Origin: Anoplopoma fimbria
Taxonomy: Eukaryota > Chordata > Actinopteri > Perciformes > Anoplopomatidae
Direction: 5' to 3'
Length of the DNA: 64,000 nucleotides
Assembly (NCBI RefSeq): GCF_027596085.1
Contig: NC_072467.1
Coordinates: 10,711,476-10,775,475, forward strand
Both the position numbers and the translations under genes were made by a program. Positions 23,701-56,640 of the stretch are shown in pieces; within the stretch, counting starts at the first letter, position 1; the number at the start of each line of letters is the position of its first letter. Below the pieces are notes generated by a model that ran no database searches, was not told where the DNA came from, and saw only the letters and a program-made list of their open reading frames with translations.

Positions 23701-26700
23701 TCTCATCAGACCAGAGAATCTTATTTCTCATAGTTTGGGAGTCCTCCATGTGTTTTTTGGCAAACTCTATGCGGGCTTTCATATGTCTTGCACTGAGGAG
23801 AGGCTTCCGTCGGGCCACTCTGCCATAAAGCCCCGACTGGTGGAGGGCTGCAGTGATAGTTGACTTTGTGGAACTTTCTCCCATCTCCCTACTGCATCTC
23901 TGGAGCTCAGCCACAGTGATCTTTGGGTTCTTCTTTACCTCTCTCACCAAGGCTCTTCTCCCACGATTGCTCAGTTTGGCTGGACGGCCAGGTCTAGGAA
24001 GAGTTCTGGTCATCCCATACTTCTTCCATTTAAGGATTATGGAGGCCACTGTGCTCTTAGGAACCTTGAGTGCTGCAGAAATTCTTTTGTAACCTTGGCC
24101 AGATCTGTGCCTTGCCACAATTCTGTCTCTGAGCTCCTTGGGCAGTTCCTTCGACCTCATGATTCTCATTTGTTCTGACATGCACTGTGAGTGCAATCAG
24201 TTTAATTAAACACAGCTGGACTCCAATGAAGGAGTAGAACCATCTCAAGGAGGATCAGAAGAAATGGACAGCATGTGAGTTAAATATGAGTGTCACAGCA
24301 AAGGGTCTGAATACTTATGACCATGTGATATTTCAGTTTTTCTTTTTTAATAAATTTGCAAAAATTTCTACATTTCTGTTTTTTTCTGTCAAGATGGGTT
24401 GCTGAGTGTACATTAATGCGAAAAAAATGAACTTTTTCGATTTTAGCAAATGGCTGCAATGAAACAAAGAGTGAATACTGGGTCTGAATACTCTCCGTAC
24501 CCACTGTAGGTGATGAGATATGACTTGAGCAGTTTCATTTGAGAAGAATCATCCTGGCTGCTTAATCCATAAATAACCTGTTGCAGGGACTAAATGCAAG
24601 CTGACCTGTGCAATAGTGCGTAGTGACTCAGGGGTAATAGAGGTTCTGCTGAGGTCCAGAGCTACGATGGTGGATTTCTGCTCTGTTAACAACCTCCGCA
24701 AATTCCTCAGTGACAGCAATGCTGACGAGTCCTTAACGTCTCCCACCGGGCACCCTCGATATGGGTCGAACTCAAAGGCGATATGGCAGCCGGCCAGCGA
24801 GAGGCGGCGGAGGCGAGGGGTACAGCCCGTGAGCCGGTTGAAAGTGACGTCGGAGAGGTACCGCAGGTCGGACAGATCCAGCTCCTCCAGACCAGACAGA
24901 GCTGCCCTCACCTGAAACAAGAAGATTTTGACCTGAATATGGAGCATTACTACAGGTGGAAAAACAATAAAGTTGTAAAAATCAATATCAATAGAAATGT
25001 ACTGTTCAGAACAAGCATGAAAGGGGAGGCTATATTTATCTGCTGTAATACTGAGGGGAATGCCATGAGTCACCCTTGTGATTACATTTTTAGTGACTTG
25101 TCTTAAGACGCTGGTAACGCTACTACAAATACCCAAAAAAGAACTCTGTTAATTCAAAGGAATTAAATGTACATATAACCTATATCGTTAAGTGTCTTTC
25201 TGTCTTTCAACTGTTAATATTTATTCAGAAAATAATACCATTAATACCTTTACATTTTAATAGACTTTATGTGATTATGTGATTTAAAAGTAGCTCAACT
25301 GCAACAACTTGCATGAATGTCAGAAAATAACTAACAATTCTTGAGGCCAGACTGCTACATACAACGTTAAGGATCAGTGTCAAATCACAAGCTCATATGA
25401 ATCTACATATTAGCCACTTTTTTACCGAATGCCCCAAAACTGATAGCTATCATTACTTCCTTTTTAAAAACTACAATACAATATTAGTAACAATTTTTCA
25501 TTAGCCTGATTGGTTACTAGGAAAGCATCATTACTTTATCATAAACTAATCATAGGTAAAAGGGTCTCTCAAAAAGTAAGGCACCATTTCACCAAATTAA
25601 ATTGAACCAAACATGTAATTACCGTGTTTTGACTTTGGGGAAAGAATGCATACAATCTTTGTTCTTTGCATTTGCAGTGTGTCAGTAACCAAAATGGCTT
25701 TGGTCAAGTTTTGTTGTTAGTATTTATTGTTATTTCATCTTCAGTGTTCAAACAAGGATTATGCTGGATGAATGGATTTACAGGATGGTCAAGACATGTT
25801 TGCAAGATATTCAGCTAAGGTCTTTTTAAACAATTGTCTGCCTCAGCCCTCCACCTCACTATTACATAATATAATGTATAATACCTGCTGTCTGTGCTCC
25901 TCCCTGGAGAGGAAAGCCCCAGACATGAAGAGGCTGTCCAGGCCCCTGAGGTCCAGCCTGCGGAGGGAGGTGAGGCGAGGGAGGAGTGCAAGCAGAGAGG
26001 CCTCTGTTATACTGCTACCAGGCAGGGCCAAGCTCTCCAACTTAGAGCCCAAGCTCAGACCCACCTAAAGAAGGGAGAGAGACAAAAAGAGATAGCAGAG
26101 ACGATCACACACAAAGGGAGACACACAGAGGGAAGACATGATGAGAATTCAAAGAGAGGATAATAAAAGAGGTTGTAGTAAACGATGGCAGGAGGACTGA
26201 GAAATGACGTTAGGACAATGTGTGATGGTTATAGCAAATTTCCTAAAATAAAACAACTCCGACATTGACATGCTGAATTAATGTAAGCACTAGTAGATTC
26301 GACTGTGTTGCAAAAGTTGAGGTTTTACAACTTAGTTGCCCACAAAAGCTTTAATGGTAAATTCAATGATTGCATGTTCACACTCACACACACCCAGATT
26401 ATTGATATAGTGATAAGGGATAATAAGTGTGAATTCCGCAGTACCTACTGCAGCTGCTCTGAACTTTGGACCACAATTAATTATGGCTGTACTTTATCCT
26501 GGTCAGTTTGACGGGAAATCTAAATGATAAGAGTGCTGCCGTGCAAATATTCAACACAATGTACAATTCTTGTTCCTGGTTGACTACAATGTTATCCTTT
26601 CAGCAGGGAGGACCTGAAGGCAATGTGTTTCTAAGTTAAATTAAATCCACTCAACTTGGGTTTGCCCAGATTTCTTCAAAAAGGCTTTCATAAGCCCTCG

Positions 26701-28706
26701 AGGTGCGGGAAGACTCTGGTATCACAACGAAGCGTGTGATCATTTCAAGTGAAATCACAACACTAATCTAAATCAGAACTCACATGACAGCAGCGATGTC
26801 ATTTCTACAACAAAAGCTACTGTTTCAGTACAGATGGAAGAGATACACAAACACAGACAATCAAAAATGCTCCCCAATTAGATATTTCACCCATCAACTT
26901 CTACTTCCAATTTGTCTTGTTTAACCTCACAAAGCATTATTTATTTTGGGTTCATGGGGAAGCTTCAGGTGTTCTTCAGATGAATTAGTAATATATATAT
27001 GTTCAGTTTAGCATATTCTTAAATTGAAGCTTTGGCAATTAGAACATTTTACAATAATATCATGTAGTCAATACTAATCTCCTTAGCTTTTGTTTTTAGC
27101 TATGAAAAGAATGGAGAAAATAAATATGGATGAGACAGTAACTATCCGAACTTATGATAACCCAAGTAGTGACATTTTTTTAATCGTAATAGCATACTGC
27201 ACCTCCAGAAGCAGTGATCTGGACATACTGAACCCATCAAGCTGGCTGATAATAAGACTGCAGCGTGACTTTCTGCCCAGACCTCTGATCAGCTCCAGAG
27301 ACGAGGCTGAAGCCGGGAAGCAGAAGGTGACATTCTTCTGCACAAAGAAAAGAAGAAAGAGAGGTAGCATTGGGTTTTCTTTGTCCTATAGCATACATGG
27401 TAAAGCAGATCCTTCCAGAGAGGTCTTTCAAGTTATCAAAACTGTGGCTCTACAGCCTATGAAATATGTATTATGAAGATGGATGCTGCATTATGCTCTG
27501 AAGCAAATCACCTGAAAGTGTGAGTCTTGACTGGCATAGTACCAGCTGCGGCAGACCAGCGATGCTTCCTTCCTGTCTGAAGTGTGAAGAAAGCTCAGGA
27601 TGTAAACTATGATCTGCAGCAAGGGATGGAAATATAGCATTAGATCACGTTAAAGTTGAAAGACCCTGGAAGAGAAAAATACACCCCAGGGTCACCTGAC
27701 TGGATTGTATTAACTGAAATGACAGCATACTGTTTGACTGAATGATATGCTGTCCTTTGACAGTATGAACAGTATGTCATTACCAGTCATCATCCACCGG
27801 CAGAGGAATGTCACTGTTTCTCTACTGACAAACTCCTGCAACATGACAATTTATTTATGTCCTCAACAGAGGTCATGACACTGAGACCTTTCCTTTAAAC
27901 ACAATGCATGCAGGTTATCTGAATGTACTGTGAAAACCACATCCTGGGCTTTATAGACAACAGAGAATGACGGGAAACAAGTTTTAAGGCAGTAAGGGAG
28001 TTGAGTGGTCAAATGTATCTGTTTATTATAAGTATGTAGTTTCATTTTATTATATTACAAATTTAAAAGTGTGTGTTATTATATATATATTAATTGTAAG
28101 CCTTTTTTAAAAAAAACTAATTTTTACCCATTTCCTAGACAATGAGATCTGCTTCTTCTCATCTTCAAACATATTTTCGCAGTTCAGGAAACAGGAATGA
28201 GGCAGAAACGAATTTGTAAAAACTAATTGATTGAGAGACAGATTTTGAGCCATCAGAAGATTAGGAGGAAGAGAGCCAGGGCATTAGAGCAGGTTTGAAA
28301 TGTTGTTTCATATTTTTTTCCAATATTCATCAAATAAGAAAGATTATTTTATTAATACCAAATTGTGCCTTGTAATCTACTTTTTGCGGAATATTGACCG
28401 CATGTCCTTTACAAGACACATTATAAAAACTATTATTATTATTATTCATAAAATATATACATATATTTTGATGTGTTTGTTACATCCAAATAACTTAAAT
28501 TATGTTTAAAAAAAAAAAAAAAAAAGTAATCTAAATATGACAACCTTTGTTCTTCCGGAGCACAGGGGGGTATGGAGGGTTATAAGCACAGTCTCTGGTT
28601 ATGAGGTGTTTCTGTAAACAACACAAATAAATCCTATCCTTCAGTCACTCACCTCCAGAGGAAGCTCAGGTGTCTCTATTAGGTCTTCCCCATTGCAGTC
28701 TTCCAT
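20719..28706 (-). CDS. fbxl9: F-box and leucine-rich repeat protein, FBXL9/LRRC29 type (spliced)
   Basis: Likely substrate receptor of an SCF ubiquitin ligase: the F-box binds Skp1 and the LRRs bind the target. The target is unknown. Minus-strand exons: 28706-28653, 27613-27512, 27337-27203, 26064-25885, 24911-24606, 23283-23067, 22025-21868, 21786-21571, 21481-21269, 21187-20970, 20881-20719. The sum is 1962 nt (653 codons plus stop), all GT-AG, frame intact. The F-box is at about residues 14-53 (ELPLEIIVYILSFLHTSDRK, then EASLVCRSWYYASQ). At least 13 cysteine-type LRRs follow, for example LEELCLHGCKELTD, LQRLDISACTELTS, IRELDLTSCVNVTD, LQELDLSACPKLTD, LQHLYLSCCNNITD and LRTLDISRCKNIS. Repeat boundaries do not coincide with exon boundaries. 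The commonly annotated human LRRC29 is much shorter; this fish gene encodes the full F-box form. It converges on elmo3, a neighbour also in human 16q22.1. Confidence 0.92.
22111..22165 (+). mobile_element. LINE-type 3' tail with (ATCTT)n
   Basis: CAAATTTCCCCGCTGCGGGACTAATAAAGGATT followed by ATCTT repeats (given in parts: CCCCGCTGCGGGAC, TAATAAAGGATT). It is a short 3' remnant of a non-LTR element in an fbxl9 intron. The same tail appears inverted at 39307-39356 and in part at 52361-52390. Confidence 0.65.
22166..23066. other. fbxl9 intron with degenerate repeat
   Basis: Non-coding. The part at about 22470-22890 repeats phrases such as CACCATCGGGTCA and CACCATCAGGGA, and CCTGGAGAATGAATCC and CCTGGAGGATAAACCC. 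This suggests an old dispersed repeat with internal duplications. No gene is seen. Confidence 0.4.
23457..24506 (-). mobile_element. Tc1/mariner element, internally deleted, TA-flanked
   Basis: The termini are CAGTGGGTACGGAAAGTATT at 23457 and its inverse ending in CCGTACCCACTG at 24506. TA dinucleotides lie at both flanks (23455-23456 and 24507-24508), as expected for Tc1 target duplication. The inverted repeats are about 126-133 bp (23457-23589 and 24381-24506) and nearly identical. Length is 1050 bp; intact fish Tc1 elements are about 1.6 kb. It lies in an fbxl9 intron between exons 23283 and 24606, with its transposase on the same strand as the host gene. Confidence 0.92.
23564..24196 (-). 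pseudogene. Truncated Tc1 transposase
   Basis: The open frame starts with a Tc1-like N-terminus (MRSKELPKELRDRIVARHRS). It continues through paired helix-turn-helix DNA-binding domains (GYKRISAALKVPKSTVASII; TVAELQRCSREMGESSTKST) to the first catalytic aspartate (ILWSDETKIELFG). It then runs into the inverted repeat after KHGGGSV, at about 23590. The second Asp and the Asp/Glu of the DDE catalytic triad are missing, so it should be inactive. The deletion junction lies exactly at the inner edge of the left inverted repeat. Confidence 0.9.
24912..25884. other. fbxl9 intron, unremarkable
   Basis: AT-rich intron between exons 24911-24606 and 26064-25885. No gene or repeat is recognised. Confidence 0.6.
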
Positions 28707-29030
28707 CTCAGCTTCTCCTTAGTTATGATGAAGAACTCCAGACCATCACAAGAGACTCAGTTAGCCATTCACTAGCTAGCTGAACAAGTTAAAACAGCTT
28801 CTGTGTAAGGGGAAGCCGTTGACAGTTAACTAATCGATAACATTGCCGATATCAGATGATCAATGGCCGCCAATGAACAGCTATGTTGCCTGCTGTCATC
28901 TCACTAAGCTACTTTGCTCCACACACAGGCTGTACATTTCCATCGGCACCCTGACTTCAGTAGGATCAGCTGACCGGAGAGAAATCATCGACGTCAAAGG
29001 TGCGGAGCATTGTGGGAAATGGGGTTTTCT
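28707..29030 (-). promoter_or_regulatory. fbxl9: fbxl9 5' flank, candidate promoter
   Basis: The sequence immediately upstream of the fbxl9 start codon is less AT-rich than its surroundings. It has scattered CpGs and a GCATTGTGGGAAATG string near 29006. No TATA box is evident. The promoter role is inferred from position. Confidence 0.35.
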
Positions 29031-29575
29031 CTCATGTCCCCTACTGCTTAGCCTGAGTGGTTTTCTAACACTCAATACACTTTGACGTTACGAAATGGAA
29101 AAATGTATTTGCACTTAAGGCGGGATGATACCGTTTGCCTTTAAACAGAAATGATAAAGAACTTGATATCTGTGTTTTACAAAATATACTGTAAATGATA
29201 GGGCATGCCGTCTTTGCAAATAAGTTCATATCAATGCACTAACTAAAACAAATCATTGGCCTAGTCTATATAAAGCGGAATGAAGAAAACCGGTAATCAC
29301 ATGTTATCTTCAACAACAACTTTATCACAAAGAGCTTCCTGTTTAGTTGTTGCTGTTTTGGTTTGTTGGTTAACTTAACAGTTTGTCATGTTGTTTGTCA
29401 GGCTTTTTTAACCTAAATGGATCACTGCAGGTCAGACATAAAACTCAGGACTATTTATGCTGAAACAGGTCATTTATTCACAAAAGATAGACATACATCT
29501 GTGACAAAATTTTAAGGGCATTAAAATACACACACATTTGAGTCCATTATGCACACATATCTCCCCTCTCATCAC

Positions 29576-29634
29576 ATACACACACACACACACACACAAA
29601 CCAACACACACACACAAACACAACACACACACAC
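29576..29634. repeat. Interrupted (CA)n microsatellite
   Basis: CA dinucleotides broken by AAC and AAA interruptions. Confidence 0.85.
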
Positions 29635-30967
29635 AACCATAAGGAGAAACAACATTGATAATCCTTTCTACAGATTGTCTGGCAGTATGGTTGGCTGGTC
29701 TATGGGCTCCTCTTCTGAGGCTGTATCGATAAAATAAACCATCTATACAAAAACAATAAATCTGACATCATTACTGCATCCTTAACACATTTACAGCACA
29801 AATATTTAGCATTATTAGAATGTATGTACATGTCATGACACTACAAAGCAGGACAGTGATTTTAAATGAACAGAAAGTGTGATCGATCTAAATTTCAACA
29901 TACAAATATATTTACATTATTGTACAAAACGAACAGAAGAAAACATGAACATAAAATTGTTAACCATAGTTATAAAATATGTAAAACTGGTATTACATGT
30001 GCTGATGGCTACATTTTTGTACGTTATTGATTGTTGATACATTGATCGCTTTGATAAGCATGTAAAATCCAGTGTTGGAGATGATAAGAGGCTAGGGGAT
30101 GTTTGAGCTCGCAATGCTTAAAGCTATGATAGTCAGGGATCAACTGGAAATCTATGTACAATAATATGTAATGACTTTACAATGACCTGTCAACATTATT
30201 TGTAACATATCTGATGATGGAGGTACAGACGCTCATGTTGTTACAACCTTAAATACAGGTTAACTGGGTCTGTGCTGTTGTTCAAACCCCCTTGTAAATA
30301 CATCAGCAAGCTACTCACACCAACAAAACAATAAGGTAAATTACAAAACGTTTAAGGCAATTTGTTATTTCAAGTTAACAAAAGAATCCAACAGTCAGCA
30401 GACAACAACAGCAAAAAAAGACAAGAAGTTCAGTTCTGTAGAAAGGACTGATCTAGGTTCGCAGTTATGGCTTTACTATGCCATCCCACGCAGAATCCAC
30501 TCATCGTCATAGCTACATTTGAATTCAGTAATGTCAACTCAGTGTAGATGATGAAGATGTGCTTGAATTCTGAAGAGTTAACAAGGTGAGGAATGACTTG
30601 CTCTTATATTCGATGATCTATTGTGATTAATAAAGATAAACACAGTGTGTGGAGGTTGAAATAACTGCTAATGGGTATCAAAGCTCCTCCTACAACAGCT
30701 AATGTTAGGTTAATGATATTTGACACAAACGTGACAAAATATAGTGGGCTACAAGGCTATAACTTACTAAATGGGTAAGTGCTCATATTTCAGAGTCGTA
30801 TACAGTAATACCTTGATATTTTTGCATGACGTTGTCCCACACAACTCCCACTATCGGATCAGGTTGACATCAGGACATAGCAGTTTTGTAAATGTTCCTT
30901 AACAACACCTCTTCTCTCTTTCATTTTAACCATTCTGTCAATTCATTGCAGACATACCCTTGCATTG

Positions 30968-30973
30968 TTTATT
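30968..30973 (-). terminator. cngb1: Candidate polyadenylation signal for cngb1
   Basis: AATAAA on the minus strand, the first such hexamer downstream of the stop at 31094-31092. Usage is not known. Confidence 0.4.
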
Positions 30974-31091
30974 CCTCTATTTTCCCTTTAAAGAGAGCAT
31001 TTCTTAATTCCCCTTTGCTCACTTCGATTTCCCCTCTCCTCTAAGGGATTGTAACTCATCTCTCTCTTTACCCTTGTCTTTTAAAGAGTTA

Positions 31092-51929
<20,838 letters not shown>

Positions 51930-52328
51930 CCTGTTGAACACACACACACACTCATTATCAGCATCTCAAAAGCCCTTCATCAAACAGTGTTGATAATGCT
52001 GATGATAATGATATTAAATTCATAATAACTCTTTCCTAATGTCTTCATGAAAGCAGCCACTTCATTTGTCAACCACAGAAACCCTCATATGGAGCTAATG
52101 AGCTCTGGTGAAGGACGTTCACCTGCTTCATCTCTGCTTTTATCTCAGGCAACATTTTTGCCAACCTGAAATTTCTCTCTCTGCGGTCTTGACTAATTCT
52201 TTCACATTTAATCATAAAGCCGTCTTTAGTTTCTCATCAGGCACATTTACAAACTTTTACAACAGTATGTGCCTATGTGGTGCCTGGATTATGAATAAGA
52301 CAATCTTTGATTAACCATTAGACAGGGA

Positions 52329-52422
52329 AAGTTGAGATCTTATATAACTGAATAATAAATTGTGGGACTAATAAAGGATTGATTATTATTAAGTTGAGAT
52401 CTTATATAACTGAATAATAAAT
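52329..52422. mobile_element. 32-bp direct repeat flanking a LINE-tail fragment
   Basis: AAGTTGAGATCTTATATAAC (and 12 more bases) at 52329-52360 is repeated without change at 52391-52422. Between them, 52361-52390 reads TGTGGGACTAATAAAGGATT plus an ATT-rich end, like the tail at 22111-22165. This looks like a target-site duplication around an extremely 5'-truncated insertion. Confidence 0.7.
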
Positions 52423-53708
52423 GAGTTTGCAATGTGCAATGTACACTATTCTTTTCAATCAGCAAATTAACTCAGAGAAGAGATAAATGTCAAAAGTCAG
52501 AGGAGATCAAAAGGTGGAGGGGCAGAGGTGAACTCAGGCAGCAGTGGTCCATAAGCTACTTTACCAACAGCGTCAACAGGTGACCGAGGGTCACACATGT
52601 GCAGGGAAAAGAAGAGTTAACTGGCTCAGTGCACTGATTCTAGATAAGGATTTAATAAAGAAATAAAAGATAGAGTTACAGCGAGAGCTTTAGTGCCACT
52701 TGCCCGACTTAATCTCAAATGTGCGTATTATCCGCTGTGACAGTTTATCAACCTGTTGAGTTAATCCACTTCAGCAAATAACCACTGAACCTGCAAGATG
52801 TCATGCTCACTGAACACAGCTAACAGGCCAAGGGCAACCAGGACAGCTCACATAGCATCACCAGCTAGTTCCCCAGGGCAACGAATAAGGTCTACGTCAT
52901 AGATCTACTGTATATCCTGAGCCAAGAAGACATTTATTGTATAATTAATTTAGAACCAAAAATTCTTGGATCTAAACTACAGTTTTACATATCTGTTGCA
53001 GCTTAATGTGCTCTCTAGACACAGTGTAGCTCCAGCATAGAGGGGAAAAAAAGTGATGGCCTGGGAGAAGTTACACAGCACCCAGGAGTCACCACATGTT
53101 TCAGTTGTGGGATTTGTTATCTATGAGGAATCTGTTCACAGAAAATCCACTCGCAATCTGTTCACAGAAAATCCACATGGAGGCTTCTTTACAAAGCGGT
53201 TCAGCTGTTGTTGTGATCACAGCGCGTGATTTCTGACACAGTGTCCCAATCAGCAGAGATCAGTGGGGCCTCTTCTCTGGCCTAATTCCAAATTTGTTGC
53301 ATTGGATTAAATTCTGCAGCTCTGTCCCCCAACTAATCTATAACCTTCTTCACTGCTTAAGGGCTGGATCAACTCCTGATTTATGTCTTCTTCACACTGG
53401 ATCACTCTCAGTGATCAAAATAGCATAAATCAGATATAATTCTCATCCACTGATTGTGTTTTTAATTTATGAACAATTTGTGCATTCAAGCCTCTCTGTC
53501 ATCAGGTACTTGACAGTACAGACAACAGCTAATCAGAAGCTTTAAGACAACATCTAATCAGATCAACATTTATACTCATAAATACTCATCAACTTATTTC
53601 ACAAGGGTCATCACAGCAAGCACCTCAAATCAGCAGTCAGGTATTCATTTCACCACCAAAGTAATCTCTATGTTTTCTGTGCAGAATAACACAGAATTTC
53701 TTCCTTAC

Positions 53709-53832
53709 CTGCGTGTCTACAGGTGGTTCTGCATGCCGGTGGCGTAGAGATCCAGAGTGCGGCACAGCCAGCACAGGTCTGCTGGGACTTCCGTAGTGGC
53801 TGCCTGGGGCTAACAGGATTACCCAGCACCAC
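53709..53832 (-). other. Candidate 5' non-coding exon of cngb1
   Basis: It has a good donor (CGCAG|GTAAGGAAG on the minus strand, donor at 53708) and a possible acceptor (CCTTCAG at 53839-53833). It lies about 1.8 kb upstream of the exon carrying the cngb1 ATG, which itself begins with an AG acceptor one base before the ATG and so needs an upstream exon. A GGATTA homeobox-type site lies near 53815. No coding similarity. Confidence 0.25.
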
Positions 53833-56640
53833 CTGAAGGTCAATGCACAATCCTGGATTGTAAACCATCGCAGATTAACAGCAGAGAAACGTATCACCAG
53901 GACATCATCCCTGTAACCTACAAACTGTTATCACACCCCCACAATGGAATAACAGCCACAAGCAACAAGTGCTGACTAACAGAAGCACACAATTCAGGGA
54001 TTCAAGATAGAAAGCAAACCCTTTCCTTACAGTTACAGACAATGACTGTGTTTTCATGATTTTAAGTTTGTTATCAACATGTTGCACTCAGCTTTTCTAC
54101 CAAAGAATGGGACCTTTTTTTGATGCATACTCATAAAGGAGAACATTTATTTTACTATATGCACAGGGCACTTGGTACAGAACATGTGGCAGCTACTGTC
54201 CCCTACTCACTCCTCCACCTATCATCTCCCATCCCATCCTGATTATGGTTTTATCTCCAGCAACTGACGCAGCTACATAATGAGCTACATAAACCTTTTG
54301 ACTAAATAGCAGTCTGCAGAAGAGAGTCAGAGGAAGGTAAAGCTTATTAGAAAGGCTCAGGGTCTGACAAGGGCTCTGATGATCTACTTCCTCTCTTGTC
54401 CCTGTAGCCCTATGAAGACCACAGCCCTATCAGACAACACTACACAAAGCTTTTCTTCTACTTTTGAAAATGTAGCCAACCATGTCTCCAATATGGCGTC
54501 AGATGTTTAACAGCATGTGGAAAGTCACTAAGTCCAATTAACGTTACTACGTAATGTTATTTCAGTCTCCACTACAATACCGAGATACATTTTGTTCTTT
54601 TTACAACCAAACTAAGTTTACTTGACTGCTTTAATTACTTATTACATGCTACATGTTACATGTTAGCATTAGCTAAATGCTTACATGCTAAAATAACACT
54701 GACGATGGTAACATGTGCTTGTTTGACGGGAACATTTTCTAATTAGCGATAACACTAAAAACAAGGTACGTCAGAGGCAGATTAAAGATGATTTTTATCT
54801 GACGATGACACCAGATTGAAAGTTAACGAATCACAAAGTTATTATAATTTAGGGGAACATAAATGTCTGTAGGCTACAAAATTTTATTTAAATCAATCCA
54901 ATCCAAACTCCATCATTCCAATAGTAATAGTAATAGAGATATTTCAGTCTGGAGCAGTGGTTGACTGACCTTTACTTGTTCGAGACTCTTTACAAAAAAA
55001 ACAACCTGAACATGTAAAACAAGATCTAGCTACAACAATAATTGTGAATCAAGTTGCTTTATTTTAATATTTTATTATCAATCTAATATTGTATTAAAAA
55101 AGTTGTATATATATTGTCAGTCACAGGGGACATGTTCTATTCTCAGTAATGAGTATTTTTTCACTTCTGATACTTTCAGTAGCTTAGGCTAGTTTTTGCA
55201 GTAAATACTGCTGTACATTTTACTTAAATAGGAATTTGAATGCAGGATGTGCAGGCATGTTATTATTTGCAATTCAGAAAAAAAGATCAAAATTCTTATT
55301 TCACAACTGTTTGAGAGTGAACATGCTGGCAGGCTGCATATAAGGGAGACAAACAGTATGGGGAAAAATGAGGGGAAGAAATAAGGAGTACAAATCAAGA
55401 TAAAGATGGAGAGGAGGGGGATGAATGGCATTATGCTTGAGAATGATTAACAAGTCTCCAGGGTTGCCCTTATTAACTGACTGACTGGTAAACAGGACAT
55501 GGCACATTTGATGTCAAAGGTAGAACTGTAACGATGGAAGAATAGCTGATGTGATGGAAATGTTTATGGGGTTCCAAACAAACAACCTGTGCAAGCATCA
55601 GTCAGGGTAAATCATACATCGAGACATACGTTTGACAGACAGAAAGGTAATCAGAAAGCCACAGACAGGTGGAAAAACATTCACCAGGTCGGACAGGTGG
55701 ATAGATCTCATCTCATCTCCAGTGAGGCCTGGTGTTGTGTTTGAGAAAGGGAACTAGAGAACAATTTATGGTGCTAATGAGGTAGCGAGCAGATCCCATT
55801 ATGAGCTCAGCAGGGGATAAGCTGGGAGAGCAGGTCGATGACACAGACCCTTGGCCCATGGCTGGAATAGGGCAGCACCTGTGGGCACCACCACAGTAGC
55901 CTCAATCCTAATTGAACATCTGGATAAGACACTGGTCAGGGACATTTTGAACACAGATTCAGGGGAAAGGAAGAGGTAAAGGTGAATGTGTGCAACTATT
56001 CATTTTTGGTTAGATTGGTTTATGTAAAAACTTTTGTAGAAGAGATCTAAAAGAAAAATGAACTGCAATTGTGTGATAAGAGAAAATTGACATAAAGGAA
56101 AAAAACAGAGAGAATAAACAAAAGAGAAAGCAGATGCAGAGGTAAAGCTGTAGTGGATGATCTGTGATGGAAGCTAATCCTGATTACCTCTGACATAAAG
56201 ACATGCAGGAAGGTGCTCTCACTCACACACACTCTTACATACATTATATCTGTTTATTGGTGGGATTTGTACTCAGATCATTTACTATTTCTCTATAAAA
56301 TATATGAACTGTTTTTAAAACGATTAAAATGGAGTATTTAGTAGCATTTAATGGAAATCGCTCAAAAAGTACGATTACCTCAAAATTGTTCCTATGTACA
56401 GTGGTTAAGTAAATGTGCATTCCAGTACTGTATATCTTGTGTGAGTTTTAACTTTAGTTTATCATCATTGTGTATGTATATTTTACTGAGAGTAATGAAC
56501 ATCATTAAGATTTTTTTTTCAACATTTTAGAAGCAACCATCCCCTCTTGTGGCCAAACGTAGAATCAATTTCCTGAACTTGACATTTGCACAGCAGATTA
56601 TAGGTGTGCAGTTACAATAACATGATGTCAAAAACTGCAG

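Larger units (their letters stand above)
29031..31091. other. Spacer between fbxl9 and cngb1, includes cngb1 3' UTR
   Basis: No coding sequence. It includes an interrupted (CA)n at 29576-29634. On the minus strand an AATAAA lies at 30973-30968, about 120 nt past the cngb1 stop, and is the nearest candidate polyadenylation signal. Another lies near 29473. Confidence 0.5.
51931..56640. other. Spacer between cngb1 and mmp15
   Basis: No gene recognised. Contents: the retro-tail duplication at 52329-52422, a 22-bp tandem duplication at 53129-53176 (AATCTGTTCACAGAAAATCC), the candidate 5' exon at 53709-53832, and fragments of a dispersed repeat near 55137-55247 and 56350-56430. Short frames are AT-rich noise. 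I looked for the small genes found between CNGB1 and MMP15 in mammals and saw none. Confidence 0.5.

Noticed and set aside
29576..29634. CRISPR-like spaced repeats
   Set aside because: It is an interrupted (CA)n microsatellite in a vertebrate genome.
53637..53897. 86-codon minus-strand frame as a coding exon
   Set aside because: Not similar to any channel or GARP sequence. Retained only as a weak candidate for a non-coding 5' exon (53709-53832).
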